The position numbers and the translations under genes were made by a program. From Faecimorpha stercoravium (lineage in GTDB: Bacteria > Bacillota > Clostridia > Lachnospirales > Bianqueaceae), in contig DVGT01000037.1 of the NCBI GenBank assembly GCA_018712555.1, positions 1 through 33,036 on the forward strand: a DNA stretch of 33,036 nt, given 5' to 3'. The notes under the pieces are model-generated. The model ran no database searches, was not told where the DNA came from, and saw nothing but the letters and a program-made list of their open reading frames with translations. Positions 7,765 through 16,099 of this stretch are shown in pieces; positions within the stretch are counted from its first letter, which is position 1; every line of letters starts with the position of its first letter.

Positions 7765-8403
7765 GTGACAGAAGCGGAAAGACTGCGGAACGAGAAGCTG
7801 GGTGCGAAAATCGTGGATGCCCTGAAAAAACGGCATTTCGAGGCGTATTATTGTGCGACGGGAGAGGAGGCGAAGGAGAAGGCGCTGTCGCTGATCCCAG
7901 AAGGGCATGTGATTTCCTGGGGTGGATCGGAGACGCTTTCTCAGATTGGATTGCTGCAGGAGATGCGTAGTGGGCGGTATTCGGTCATCGACCGGGATAC
8001 GGCGCGGACGCCGGAGGAGCGAGTCGATCTCATGAGGAAGGCGCTCTTAGCGGATACGTTCCTGGGCAGCAGTAATGCGATCAGTGAGGACGGACAGCTT
8101 GTGAATATTGATGGAAACGGGAATCGGGTAGCGGCCATGATCTATGGTCCTACGAATGTGATTCTGGTGATCGGTCTGAATAAGGCGGTGGCCACGGTGG
8201 AGGACGCGGTACGCAGGGCCAGGCATTTGGCGGCGCCTACCAATGCCCAGCGATTTCTGCCGGACACGCCCTGCGTTCATACGGGAGCCTGCGCGGACTG
8301 TACCGCGAAGGACTGTATCTGCGCGTATATGAGTGTGATTCGGCTTTGTCGTCCGGCTGGTAAGATCAAGGTGATTCTGGTCGGAGAAGTGCTGGGATTT
8401 TGA
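7765..8403 (+). CDS. LUD-domain protein (LutC/YkgG, DUF162 family)
   Basis: 212 residues starting at GTG (7765) after AAAGGAG at 7750-7756. The SWGGSETLSQIGLL region and the DTFLGSSNAISEDGQLVNIDGNGNRVAAMIYGP block are typical of the LUD domain found in LutB/LutC lactate-utilisation proteins and in stand-alone Clostridia proteins. The C-terminal part has a cysteine cluster (CVHTGACADCTAKDCIC, about 172-188) that may bind a metal or Fe-S cluster, as in stand-alone LUD proteins of anaerobes. lutA and lutB partners are absent nearby, so a role in lactate oxidation is not supported. It is followed 17 nt later by a GNAT gene. Confidence 0.88.
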   Translation: MTEAERLRNEKLGAKIVDALKKRHFEAYYCATGEEAKEKALSLIPEGHVISWGGSETLSQIGLLQEMRSGRYSVIDRDTARTPEERVDLMRKALLADTFLGSSNAISEDGQLVNIDGNGNRVAAMIYGPTNVILVIGLNKAVATVEDAVRRARHLAAPTNAQRFLPDTPCVHTGACADCTAKDCICAYMSVIRLCRPAGKIKVILVGEVLGF

Positions 8404-8419
8404 GAAGGGAGAGAAGAGG

Positions 8420-8905
8420 ATGGAGATTCGAAGAGCCGTGGAGACAGATCTTCCCGCGTTGATGGATATTTATGAGGAGGCCCGGCAGTTCATGCGGGCC
8501 CATGGGAATCAGGAGCAGTGGAGCGGCGGATATCCGCAGAAAGAGATCCTCCTCGCGGACATAGCGGCGGGATGTCTCTATGTATGCGAGGAGGATCAGA
8601 AGATCGGCGCGGTGTTTTTCTATAGTGTAGGGGAAGATCCTACCTATCGGGTGATCGAGCAGGGCAGCTGGCCGGATCATGAGCCTTATGCGGTCATCCA
8701 CCGCATCACAAGCCGGGTGAAGGGCGGGGCAACATTCTGCCTGAAATGGTGCGAGGCGCAGGGGCATAATCTGCGGATCGACACGCATCGGGATAATTAT
8801 GTCATGCAGAACTTTCTCACCAAGAATGGCTTTACCTACTGCGGCATCATCCACCTGGCAGATGGCGCGGAGCGCCTGGCCTATGCCAAATCGGTGGTTT
8901 CGTAA
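8420..8905 (+). CDS. GNAT-family N-acetyltransferase
   Basis: 161 residues. It begins MEIRRAVETDLPALMDIYEEAR, the usual first strand and helix of the GCN5-related fold. A central strand region follows (GAVFFYSVGEDPTYR), and the C-terminus has the typical late motif (NYVMQNFLTKNGFTYCGIIHL). It transfers an acetyl group from acetyl-CoA to an unknown amine. The usual acetyl-CoA loop (Q/RxxGxG/A) is not clear; the region HRITSRVKGGATF occupies its place. The ribosome site is GGGAGAGAAGAGG. The gene is probably co-transcribed with the LUD gene. Its last 25 bp overlap the 3' end of the convergent ABC exporter gene. Confidence 0.85.
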   Translation: MEIRRAVETDLPALMDIYEEARQFMRAHGNQEQWSGGYPQKEILLADIAAGCLYVCEEDQKIGAVFFYSVGEDPTYRVIEQGSWPDHEPYAVIHRITSRVKGGATFCLKWCEAQGHNLRIDTHRDNYVMQNFLTKNGFTYCGIIHLADGAERLAYAKSVVS

Positions 8906-10674
8906 TTTTCTGCCTGCGCGGTGAAGAGCTGATAATACAGGCTTTCCGTATCCTGCATCAGTTCCTGATGCGGTGCAAAGGCGGCGACTTTCGCATGGTC
9001 GAGCACCAGAACCTTATCGCAGAAGGTGCTGGAAGACATGCGGTGGGAGATATACAGGGCGGTTTTGCCCTGGACGGTATGATGAAAATCTTCATAGATT
9101 TTGGCTTCCGACAGGGGGTCCAGAGCCGAGGTGGGCTCATCCAGAATCACCAGAGAGGCGTCTTTATATAAAGCACGCGCGATAGCGATTTTCTGGCCTT
9201 CGCCGCCGGAGATCTGGACTCCCTCTTCATCATAGTCTTTGCCATAGAAGGAAGACAGACCGTGGGGCAGTTTCTGGATGACGGGTTCTAGGCCGACTTC
9301 ATGGGCGCGCTTCATGGCGCCTGGCGTGTCAGCACCCAGATCCTTACAGGTGATGTTTTCTTCGAGGGAATAGGCGAAGAGTTTGTAATCCTGGAAAACG
9401 GCGGCAATCTCGCGCAGATAGCTTGCAGACTCATAACGGCGGATATCCACATCATTGATATAGATGGTACCTTCCGTAGGTTCATAGAGCCGGCATAACA
9501 GTTTGACGAGTGTTGTCTTGCCGGCGCCATTGAGACCGACAATCGAGATTTTTTCCCCTTCTTTCACAGAAAAGGAGACATGGTCCAGTACCAGCCGATC
9601 ACTCTTGGGATAGGAGAAAGAGACATTTTCAAAACGAATCGAACGAATCGGTCCGGTAAAGGGAAGGGTGCCCGGCTGATTCTCTTCTTCCGGCAGCGCC
9701 ATAAACTGGGCAAAAGGATCCAGATATCCCAGCATCTGGAGGATGAGAAAGAAGTTCTCCCAGAGGCTGCGGACAGCCGTGGAAAATTGCATGGCCGAAG
9801 AAGCGTACATGGTGAAAGAACCCAGAGAAAGAGGGGAAGGTGACAAGCCGGGGATGACGCGAAGGGCCGTGTAGCCATAGGCGATGACGGCCAGCAGATC
9901 GTTCAGGATACTGAGAATACCGTCTCGCAGTCCAAATTTCTGACTAAACGCCACGCATTCCCGACAGATCTTCTGATTATAGTCGAGAACCTTCTCGGTC
10001 AGCATGGGGGCCATCTGATAGAGACGGATATCCTTCTGCAGCTTTGCTTCCAACGTCAGATTGGTATAGTATCCCAGACGACGATTATAGGGCAGTATGG
10101 CTTGATACATCTGTGCCTCATAGTGCATGAAGTGCCGGTATACCCATAGGCTCAGCGAGGTGATGACCAGCAGGATCAGAACATAGAAAGGGCTGAGAGT
10201 AAACATGAGAACCACGAGGCCCAGGAGCGTGAAGAGGTTTTTCAGCATTTCTCCCGTATACTGAATCAGTTGCTGAAGGGCGCCCTGATTGGTCAGAACG
10301 AAAATGGCCCGTTCCTTGAGATCCAGGTATTCCGGATCCTCCAGGTAGGGGTAAGGCAGCCGCATGATCTTAGCGGATAACGCCTGCCACATCTTAGCGG
10401 ATACATCCTGTTGATAAATTCTGTGGGTTCGGTCCAACAGACGGTTCAGCAGGTAGAACAGACCGTTGGACAGGACGATGAGGCCGACGAAAAGCAGCAG
10501 GTAGGAAGGACGAGCCGCGCCCATAAGCTCATCGATCAGATACTTGGGAAATATGACATTCCCGAAAATCTGTCCGGCAGAGCTGAAAGAACGCAGGAAA
10601 AGAACCAGGATATAGACGGGAGAAATCTCGTAAGCGAGGGAGGCAAACAGCTTAATCTTGTTCCAGGTATTCAT
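8881..10674 (-). CDS. ABC exporter half-transporter (fused permease and ATPase), partner B
   Basis: 597 residues: a six-helix transmembrane domain (about 1-320) and an ATPase domain (about 345-590). Walker A is GLNGAGKTT, the signature is ISGGEGQKIAIARAL, Walker B with the D-loop is LVILDEPTSALD, and the H-loop is YISHRMSS. The signature has Glu in place of the usual Gln of LSGGQ, followed by Gly-Gln, a variant common in Firmicutes export pairs. The ATG at 10674 follows AAAGGAAG. It overlaps the end of the upstream half-transporter by 23 bp, so the two are co-translated and very probably form a heterodimer. Such pairs export drugs, peptides or lipids; substrate unknown. Confidence 0.93.
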   Translation of the reverse strand: MNTWNKIKLFASLAYEISPVYILVLFLRSFSSAGQIFGNVIFPKYLIDELMGAARPSYLLLFVGLIVLSNGLFYLLNRLLDRTHRIYQQDVSAKMWQALSAKIMRLPYPYLEDPEYLDLKERAIFVLTNQGALQQLIQYTGEMLKNLFTLLGLVVLMFTLSPFYVLILLVITSLSLWVYRHFMHYEAQMYQAILPYNRRLGYYTNLTLEAKLQKDIRLYQMAPMLTEKVLDYNQKICRECVAFSQKFGLRDGILSILNDLLAVIAYGYTALRVIPGLSPSPLSLGSFTMYASSAMQFSTAVRSLWENFFLILQMLGYLDPFAQFMALPEEENQPGTLPFTGPIRSIRFENVSFSYPKSDRLVLDHVSFSVKEGEKISIVGLNGAGKTTLVKLLCRLYEPTEGTIYINDVDIRRYESASYLREIAAVFQDYKLFAYSLEENITCKDLGADTPGAMKRAHEVGLEPVIQKLPHGLSSFYGKDYDEEGVQISGGEGQKIAIARALYKDASLVILDEPTSALDPLSEAKIYEDFHHTVQGKTALYISHRMSSSTFCDKVLVLDHAKVAAFAPHQELMQDTESLYYQLFTAQAENYETTDLA

Positions 10675-12481
10675 GACTTACGCTTCCTTTCTGATAGTAT
10701 CGGCCCTGTACGGTGAACATGTGATAATACTCGCCATGAAGAGCCATCAGTTCCTTATGGGTACCGTATTCGGCCAGTCCCTGTTCATTAAACAGGGCGA
10801 TCTTGTCGCAGAATTGGGTACTGGACAGGCGATGAGAGATATAGACCGCGGTCTTATGCTGAATCAGCTGATCGAACCGCTGATAGATATCTTTTTCGGC
10901 CAGAGCATCCAGTGCGGAGGTGGGTTCATCCATGATGACCATACGGCCATCCTTGTACAGGGCACGAGCAATCGCCAGTTTCTGGCTTTCGCCGCCGGAA
11001 AATTCGGTGCCTTCCGGATCGATGATCTTGAGCATCACCTGATCCAGCCCTTTGGGAAGGGAGGCCAGTTTTTCGCCCAGGCCAGCGGCCTGAAGAGCAG
11101 CAAGGACCCGCTGGTCATTGGATGCACCTGTCTGACAGGTCACATTTTCCCGCAGGGAGAAAGCCATCACGTGAATGTCCTGGAAGACAACAGAGAACAT
11201 TTCCTGCAGTGCCTCCCGAGAAAAATCGGTGGTGGGAACCCCATTGATCAGGATCTGTCCTTCTGTGGGGTCGAAGAGACCGATCATCAGCTTGACCAGC
11301 GTGCTTTTTCCGGCGCCATTGATGCCGACGATGGCCAGGCGCTCTCCCGGTTCGATCGTCAGATTCAAATGACGGATCACGTCTCGATCAGTGCCCGGGT
11401 ACCGGAAGGATACGTCTCGGAATTCGACGCGCAGTGTACCGGAACGAAAAGCGGGATGGTTTCCGCGGGCCGCCGTCAGGGATGCGTCGGATAAACGGAA
11501 GAAGTCATGGATATACTGTCCATCCTGCACGAGGGAGGCCAACGAGGTCAGAAACAGCGTGGCGATGGAGGTCAGATTCAGGATCGCGCTTATATACATG
11601 GAATAGTCTGCGATGGTGATCTGCTGCTGCCATACCTGAAGAGACAGGATGCCGTATGTCAGCGTGTCGCTGAGAAGAAGGGTACACAGCGAAGCCAGCG
11701 AGAAAAGAAGTTTACGGTTCTCGATCTGCCGGATGATCTGCGTATACCCCTGGATGGCTGTAGAGAAATGCGCCAGAATCCGATCAGCCAAATGATACAG
11801 TCGAATGTCCTTACCATAGCTAAAGTCTGAAGACGTATTCGCGTAATAGTTTTGCCGGCGGTACTGATGGCCGATCTCTTCACGGCGTGTAAAGGCGTAG
11901 CGCAGACTCTGCTGTTGTACTAAAAAGGAAATGAACAGATGCAGCAGCAGTCCCAGGAGCAGAATCGGACTCTGGCTTCCGATCAGAAGGACTAGGATCA
12001 GGATGGTGATGATCTGCGAGGGGGCTTCGAACATCTTGTTGTAATTCCCTTCGATCCCATTATCGTTGTTTTGAACGGCCTGGAAAGATTGATTATACTG
12101 GTCAAAGAAATGGGCATCTTCCATATACCGATAGTCGATGGTCATCAGTTTATGGCAAAGCTCCCCGGCATAGTTCAACCGCAGCAGAGTAAAACGGTAT
12201 TTGCAGTGTCCGCGGATGATGTGCTGGACGAAGCCCAGGACGCTGGATAACGAGAAAAACACGACCAGAATGACGAGGAGAGCCTGGATACGAGCACCTT
12301 CTGGACGAGTCAGCTCCGCAAGAAGATATCGAGGAACCAGGACGGCCAGAAACGGATAGAAGGCGGCTGCCAGTGTATAGAGAAAGCAGTAGCCGAAGAG
12401 TGCGCGGTCTTGCTGCCAGGCATGTTGGAGAAGCCGGCGGTGTGTGGACAGAATCGGATAGCCAAATGGATGTAGATGCAT
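10652..12481 (-). CDS. ABC exporter half-transporter (fused permease and ATPase), partner A
   Basis: 609 residues from the ATG at 12481, chosen because AAGGAGG precedes it. An upstream in-frame ATG at 12517 would lie at the -10 box. It has an N-terminal transmembrane domain (about 20-330) and a C-terminal ATPase with Walker A GINGAGKST, signature FSGGESQKLAIARAL, Walker B MVIMDEPTSALD and H-loop YISHRLSS. Both half-sites look catalytically intact, unlike pairs with one degenerate site. It is first in a two-gene operon with its own promoter and a direct-repeat candidate operator. No regulator gene is adjacent, so the regulator would be encoded elsewhere. Confidence 0.93.
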   Translation of the reverse strand: MHLHPFGYPILSTHRRLLQHAWQQDRALFGYCFLYTLAAAFYPFLAVLVPRYLLAELTRPEGARIQALLVILVVFFSLSSVLGFVQHIIRGHCKYRFTLLRLNYAGELCHKLMTIDYRYMEDAHFFDQYNQSFQAVQNNDNGIEGNYNKMFEAPSQIITILILVLLIGSQSPILLLGLLLHLFISFLVQQQSLRYAFTRREEIGHQYRRQNYYANTSSDFSYGKDIRLYHLADRILAHFSTAIQGYTQIIRQIENRKLLFSLASLCTLLLSDTLTYGILSLQVWQQQITIADYSMYISAILNLTSIATLFLTSLASLVQDGQYIHDFFRLSDASLTAARGNHPAFRSGTLRVEFRDVSFRYPGTDRDVIRHLNLTIEPGERLAIVGINGAGKSTLVKLMIGLFDPTEGQILINGVPTTDFSREALQEMFSVVFQDIHVMAFSLRENVTCQTGASNDQRVLAALQAAGLGEKLASLPKGLDQVMLKIIDPEGTEFSGGESQKLAIARALYKDGRMVIMDEPTSALDALAEKDIYQRFDQLIQHKTAVYISHRLSSTQFCDKIALFNEQGLAEYGTHKELMALHGEYYHMFTVQGRYYQKGSVSHEYLEQD

Positions 12482-12505
12482 GGGGAATCCCTCCTTCTGC
12501 ATAGG

Positions 12506-12540
12506 AGTATAGCACAAGATACTATATAATGCAAGATACT
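12506..12540 (-). promoter_or_regulatory. Promoter of the ABC exporter operon with direct-repeat candidate operator
   Basis: On the minus strand: TTGCAT (12529-12534), 17 bp, TATACT (12506-12511). On the plus strand CAAGATACT occurs twice, at 12515-12523 and 12532-12540, spaced exactly 17 bp. The copies cover the spacer and the -35 box, the expected place for a repressor. The repeat is seen; operator function is inference. Confidence 0.65.
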
Positions 12541-12568
12541 AAATAAAATTTTATTTTGGATTTTTCTC

Positions 12569-12597
12569 TTGATTTTTGAAGGGAAGAACGGTACAAT
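12569..12597 (+). promoter_or_regulatory. Sigma-A promoter for the lipid gene cluster
   Basis: TTGATT (12569-12574), 17 bp, TACAAT (12592-12597). It precedes the AAAGGAGG site and GTG start at 12630 and is divergent from the ABC exporter promoter. Confidence 0.75.
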
Positions 12598-12629
12598 AGG
12601 AACATCTATAGAGGAAAGGAGGGATTCGC

Positions 12630-13520
12630 GTGCAGGAGCGAATGAAAGTGCTTCTGATTGTCAACCCGGCTGCAGGACAGCTGAAGACGAAGACGGGGCT
12701 TATGGACATTGTGAAGCGGATGAATGCACTGGGATGTTTGGTGACGGTGGTGACCACACAGCGCAGAGCACAGGCTTCGGAGCTCGTGAAGGAGCTGCGG
12801 GGAGATTATGATCGGCTGGTTTGCTGCGGTGGGGATGGGACACTGAACGAGGTGATCTCAGGACTCATGCAGACAGAAGGAAAGAAGGAGCTCGGATATA
12901 TACCCGCCGGTACGACGAATGATTTCGCAGCTGGACTCGGTCTGGCAAAGGATCTGGGCAAGGCAGCGGAGGCGGCGGTCTGTGGGCTGCCCCACGAACT
13001 GGATCTGGGGTCCTTCAACGGCCGATATTTCTCTTATGTGGCTTCATTTGGCATGTTTTCCGCATCTTCCTATTCAGCTCCGCAGGCTGTGAAGAACATC
13101 TTTGGTCACGCGGCCTATGTGATGGAAGGGATGAAAGAACTCTTGAACATCAAAACCTATCCGGTGCGGTTAGAGGCGGATGGACAGACCATAGAGGGAG
13201 AATATATCTATGGCAGTATCAGCAATGCGACGTCCATCGGTGGGATTGTTAAGCTGGATCCCAAACTGGTGGATCTGCGGGACGGCAAGTTTGAAGTCGT
13301 ATTGATCAAGCCGCTGAAGTCAGCCGACTCGCTCACAAGACTCGCGATGTCCCTTACCAGTAAACACTATGATCCGGAGGTCATGGACTTCTTCCAGGCG
13401 AGCGAGATTCGGATGACACTGCCGGAACAGCAGCCCTGGTCTTTGGACGGAGAGTATGAAGAGGGCGTGAAAGAGGCCGACATCCAGAGTCTGCCGCACG
13501 CCATCCGCATGATTTATTGA
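12630..13520 (+). CDS. Diacylglycerol kinase / YegS-BmrU family lipid kinase
   Basis: 296 residues with a GTG start at 12630 and AAAGGAGG upstream. The N-terminal kinase domain shows VNPAAGQ (about 11-17), the nucleotide loop CCGGDGTLNEVISGL (about 69-83) and IPAGTTNDFAAGL (about 96-108), the standard motifs of the DAGK_cat/YegS family. A beta-sandwich C-domain ends with WSLDGEYEEG. These enzymes phosphorylate diacylglycerol or related lipids at the membrane; DgkB recycles diacylglycerol to phosphatidic acid in Gram-positives. It is first in a run with a Dabb gene, a PlsY-like acyltransferase and a patatin, all fitting membrane lipid turnover. Exact lipid not determined. Confidence 0.92.
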   Translation: MQERMKVLLIVNPAAGQLKTKTGLMDIVKRMNALGCLVTVVTTQRRAQASELVKELRGDYDRLVCCGGDGTLNEVISGLMQTEGKKELGYIPAGTTNDFAAGLGLAKDLGKAAEAAVCGLPHELDLGSFNGRYFSYVASFGMFSASSYSAPQAVKNIFGHAAYVMEGMKELLNIKTYPVRLEADGQTIEGEYIYGSISNATSIGGIVKLDPKLVDLRDGKFEVVLIKPLKSADSLTRLAMSLTSKHYDPEVMDFFQASEIRMTLPEQQPWSLDGEYEEGVKEADIQSLPHAIRMIY

Positions 13521-13543
13521 TATATTATAAGGAGGGAATACCG

Positions 13544-13834
13544 ATGGTAAAACACGTAGTATGCTTTAAGCTGAAGGATAATAGTCTGGAAGAGTGTAAG
13601 AAAGCGCAGGAGATCCTGCTTTCTATGAAAGGCAATGTGCCGATGCTGCAGGATATCGAGGTGGGGGTGGATTTTCTGCATTCTGCTCGATCCTATGATA
13701 TCCATCTGGAGGTGACGCTTCCGGATCGGGACGCGCTGGATGCGTATCAGAGTGATCCGTATCACTGCAGCGTGGTCAAGAAGCATATGCACGCTGTGGC
13801 GGAAAGCAGTGTATCCGTAGACTGGGAGGTTTGA
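13544..13834 (+). CDS. Dabb-domain (stress-responsive alpha/beta barrel) protein
   Basis: 96 residues from the ATG at 13544, which follows AAGGAGGG. The reading frame extends upstream but without a ribosome site. MVKHVVCFKLKDNS, then VPMLQDIEVGVDFLHSARSYDIHLEVTL and YQSDPYHCSVVKKHM, match the Dabb ferredoxin-like fold, which forms dimers. Members include small stress proteins and some enzymes; the function of most bacterial copies is unknown. It sits 23 nt after the lipid kinase, and its stop is 2 nt before the ATG of the PlsY-like gene. Confidence 0.87.
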   Translation: MVKHVVCFKLKDNSLEECKKAQEILLSMKGNVPMLQDIEVGVDFLHSARSYDIHLEVTLPDRDALDAYQSDPYHCSVVKKHMHAVAESSVSVDWEV

Positions 13835-13836
13835 GT

Positions 13837-14496
13837 ATGAATCTGCTGCCCATAGCGTTTATTTTGCTGGGGTTTCTGAGCGGAAGCATCTTATATAGCC
13901 AGTATTTACCCTGGCATTTCAAACGGATCAATATTATGGAAATCAGTGAGGACCATAATCCGGGTACGGCGAATGTGATGAAATACGCGGGCGTACCTTT
14001 AGGAATCGTGTGTCTTGTCTGTGATATCGGAAAAGGGTTTGTGCCGGTATTTTTGGCCATGCGTTTTGTGAGGGCGGAGGATATGATGGTGGCCCTGATT
14101 CTGGCAGCGCCTGTGGCGGGACATGCCTTTTCGGCATTTCATCAGGGGAGAGGCGGAAAGGCGATTGCCGTCACGTTTGGGACGCTGCTGGGACTTTGGC
14201 CGGATACGCAGTTATTCTTGGTACTCTGTGCGTTTTACCTGCTGTTTTCGGTGGTGATCGTCATTCGGCCTAATGAGAGAAGGACCGTCTTTACCTTTCT
14301 TTGTTTTGGCGTCGCGGCGCTGATGCAGGCCTATGCGGGCAAACTACCTTTGTCGGTCAGTCTGGGAGCTGTGGGAGAGGCAGGGATCGTGATCCGAAAA
14401 AATCTGCGCGGCGCTAAACTGCCGGCAGTCTCCGTCCCGACGAAACCGGGGCAGGAGCTGGGAATCGAACGAGTGAAGGAAAAGGATTGGAAGTAG
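13837..14496 (+). CDS. PlsY-like glycerol-3-phosphate acyltransferase, divergent
   Basis: 219 residues, multi-span membrane protein. I chose the ATG at 13837 because GGAGG lies 7 nt upstream; a TTG at 13831 is too close. The three PlsY motifs are recognisable but altered: GSILYSQY (usual GSIP..Y), DHNPGTANVMKYAG (usual GSGNPGATNVLR), CDIGKGFVPV (usual D..KG..P) and AGHAFSAFHQGRGGKAIAV (usual GH.FP.F..FKGGKGVA). PlsY transfers acyl groups from acyl-phosphate to glycerol-3-phosphate. The altered first loop means a different acceptor is possible, or this may be a paralogue beside a normal plsY elsewhere. The gene is followed 1 nt later by a patatin gene. Confidence 0.82.
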   Translation: MNLLPIAFILLGFLSGSILYSQYLPWHFKRINIMEISEDHNPGTANVMKYAGVPLGIVCLVCDIGKGFVPVFLAMRFVRAEDMMVALILAAPVAGHAFSAFHQGRGGKAIAVTFGTLLGLWPDTQLFLVLCAFYLLFSVVIVIRPNERRTVFTFLCFGVAALMQAYAGKLPLSVSLGAVGEAGIVIRKNLRGAKLPAVSVPTKPGQELGIERVKEKDWK

Positions 14497-14497
14497 G

Positions 14498-15346
14498 ATG
14501 AAAACAGGTTTGGTCTTGGAGGGCGGCGGGATGCGAGGCATCTATACGGCCGGCGTGCTGGATGTGTTCATGGAGCAGGGAATCTGTCTGGACGGAGTCA
14601 TTGGAGTCTCGGCAGGCGCGATTCATGGCTCTACCTATGTCTCTGGACAGAAGGGCAGAAGCATTCGTTATTATAGAAAGTACTGTGCGGATAAGCGCTT
14701 CATGAGCGTCTGGAGTCTGATTCATACAGGAGATCTGGTGGGACGGGAGTTCTGCTATAAGGATCTGCCGGAGAGGCTGGATCCCTTTGATTATGAGGCC
14801 TTTGAGAAATCTCCCATGGAGTTTTATGTGGTCTGCAGCAATCTGGAGACGGGAAAGGCAGAGTATTTGCGCCTGACGGATCCCAGGCGTCAGATGGATC
14901 TTCTGCGGGCCTCGGCTTCGATGCCCTACGTCTCCCATATTGTGGAGTTTGAAGGGAAGAAACTGCTGGATGGCGGCTGTTGTGACAGCATACCCGTGCG
15001 CGCGGCGTTTCGGCTGGGCTTTGCGCGCAGTGTAGTCGTGCTGACACAGCACGACGGATATGAGAAGAAGCAGAGCCATTTGCATCCGGAATACCTTGCA
15101 TATCGGAAGTATCCGGCCTTTGCGAAGGCGTTGGAAAAGCGCCCGGTAGTCTATAATCGGACCCTGCAGAAGATTCGGGAGTGGGAAAAGCAGGGGAAAA
15201 TCTTCGTGATTCGCCCGCATCAGCCGCTTCTGGTCGGCCGCATGGAGCATGATCCCGAGAAGCTGCAGACAGTCTATGATATGGGACGGGAGGACGCGGA
15301 GGCGTCCCTGGAGCAGCTGAGGACATGGCTTGCCGCGAATGCGTAA
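14498..15346 (+). CDS. Patatin-like phospholipase / lysophospholipase
   Basis: 282 residues. GLVLEGGGMRGIYTAGVLD carries the GGGxRG oxyanion hole, GVSAGA carries the nucleophile Ser38 (GxSxG), and LLDGG carries the partner Asp158, so the Ser-Asp dyad is intact. The family hydrolyses acyl chains from phospholipids and related esters. The RssA/YjjU-type size without extra domains suggests a cytoplasmic or membrane-surface enzyme. It begins 1 nt after the acyltransferase stop, so acyl transfer and acyl removal are encoded together. The run of genes ends here, upstream of the ribosomal protein promoter. No clear terminator is visible between them. Confidence 0.93.
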   Translation: MKTGLVLEGGGMRGIYTAGVLDVFMEQGICLDGVIGVSAGAIHGSTYVSGQKGRSIRYYRKYCADKRFMSVWSLIHTGDLVGREFCYKDLPERLDPFDYEAFEKSPMEFYVVCSNLETGKAEYLRLTDPRRQMDLLRASASMPYVSHIVEFEGKKLLDGGCCDSIPVRAAFRLGFARSVVVLTQHDGYEKKQSHLHPEYLAYRKYPAFAKALEKRPVVYNRTLQKIREWEKQGKIFVIRPHQPLLVGRMEHDPEKLQTVYDMGREDAEASLEQLRTWLAANA

Positions 15347-15363
15347 ATTTTTAAAAAAAACAC

Positions 15364-15392
15364 TTGACAGTATCTGCCGAATCGTGTATACT
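15364..15392 (+). promoter_or_regulatory. Sigma-A promoter of the infC-rpmI-rplT operon
   Basis: TTGACA (15364-15369), 17 bp, TATACT (15387-15392). Start is near 15399, giving a leader of about 165 nt before infC. Confidence 0.9.
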
Positions 15393-15398
15393 CCATAA

Positions 15399-15530
15399 AG
15401 TATGAAACAAGTAGAAGTTTTCCGCTTCTCACCTTCCCATTGAGATATGCAGAGGGTTGATATAGTATGTGGCAGAGGTTGTGGTGTCTCTGTATATATA
15501 GCGGACTTCTATGGTCCGCTTTTTTGTTGC
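15399..15530 (+). ncRNA. L20-type autoregulatory leader of infC-rpmI-rplT with attenuator
   Basis: The transcript leader holds a hairpin (GAAG/CTTC, about 15413-15428), a structured middle part, then a strong terminator-like stem GCGGAC (15501-15506) / GTCCGC (15514-15519) with a T-run at 15520-15525, still ahead of the infC start. In Firmicutes, ribosomal protein L20 binds this leader and promotes premature termination, a feedback loop on the operon. Position and attenuator are seen. Assignment to the L20 leader family is by context and should be tested with the Rfam L20_leader model. Confidence 0.78.
15501..15526 (+). terminator. Attenuator stem-loop in the infC leader
   Basis: A 6-bp GC-rich stem with a 7-nt loop and a six-T tail, lying 38 nt before the infC start codon. 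It is the conditional terminator of the leader. Confidence 0.8.
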
Positions 15531-15563
15531 GGTGGTTTCAAGAATATATGGAGGTGTCCGACC

Positions 15564-16070
15564 ATTAGCGAATTATTGATTAATGAGGAGATTCGCGAGC
15601 GTGAGGTTCGCGTGATCGATGCAGACGGAACGCAGCTTGGGATTATGCCTACGAAAGAGGCATTGCGGATTGCCCAGGAGAAGGATCTGGATCTGATAAA
15701 TATTGCCCCGCAGGCAAAGCCGCCGGTGTGCAAGATCCTGGACTATGGGAAGTATCGCTTCGAACAGGCCAAGCGCGAAAAAGAAGCCAAAAAGAAACAG
15801 AAGGTTATTGAGATCAAAGAAGTGCGTCTGTCTCCCAACATCGAGGATCATGATATGAATACCAAGGCCAAGATGGCTGCCAAGTTCCTGCAGAACGGGG
15901 ATAAGGTGAAGGTATCTGTTCGGTTCCGGGGCCGTGAAATGACTCGTACAGAGGTTGGTCGGGTTGTTTTGGACCAGTTTGTACAGAGTATCGCGGATGT
16001 GGCGGAAGTGGAGAAGCCGCCCAAGATGGAAGGCCGCAGTATGGTAATGTTTTTGATGCCCAAGCGCTGA
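15564..16070 (+). CDS. infC: Translation initiation factor IF-3 (non-canonical ATT start)
   Basis: 168 residues, normal length for IF-3, which keeps the 30S subunit free and proofreads start codon and initiator tRNA. INEEIREREVRVI at the N-terminus and the C-domain (EIKEVRLSPNIEDHDMNTK, GDKVKVSVRFRGREMTR) are diagnostic. The only well-placed start is ATT at 15564, which lies 7 nt after GGAGGTG (15550-15556). No in-frame ATG, GTG or TTG gives the right N-terminus with a ribosome site, and the upstream ATG at 15548 is out of frame. ATT starts are known for infC and allow IF-3 to repress its own translation. First gene of the operon with rpmI and rplT. Confidence 0.96.
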   Translation: MSELLINEEIREREVRVIDADGTQLGIMPTKEALRIAQEKDLDLINIAPQAKPPVCKILDYGKYRFEQAKREKEAKKKQKVIEIKEVRLSPNIEDHDMNTKAKMAAKFLQNGDKVKVSVRFRGREMTRTEVGRVVLDQFVQSIADVAEVEKPPKMEGRSMVMFLMPKR

Positions 16071-16099
16071 GGAAGTTTTCCCCTGCGTTTAGCATAGAT

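Noticed and set aside
15447..15563. N-terminal extension of IF-3
   Set aside because: It crosses the attenuator and T-run, is Cys-rich and non-conserved, and the ATT start has the ribosome site.
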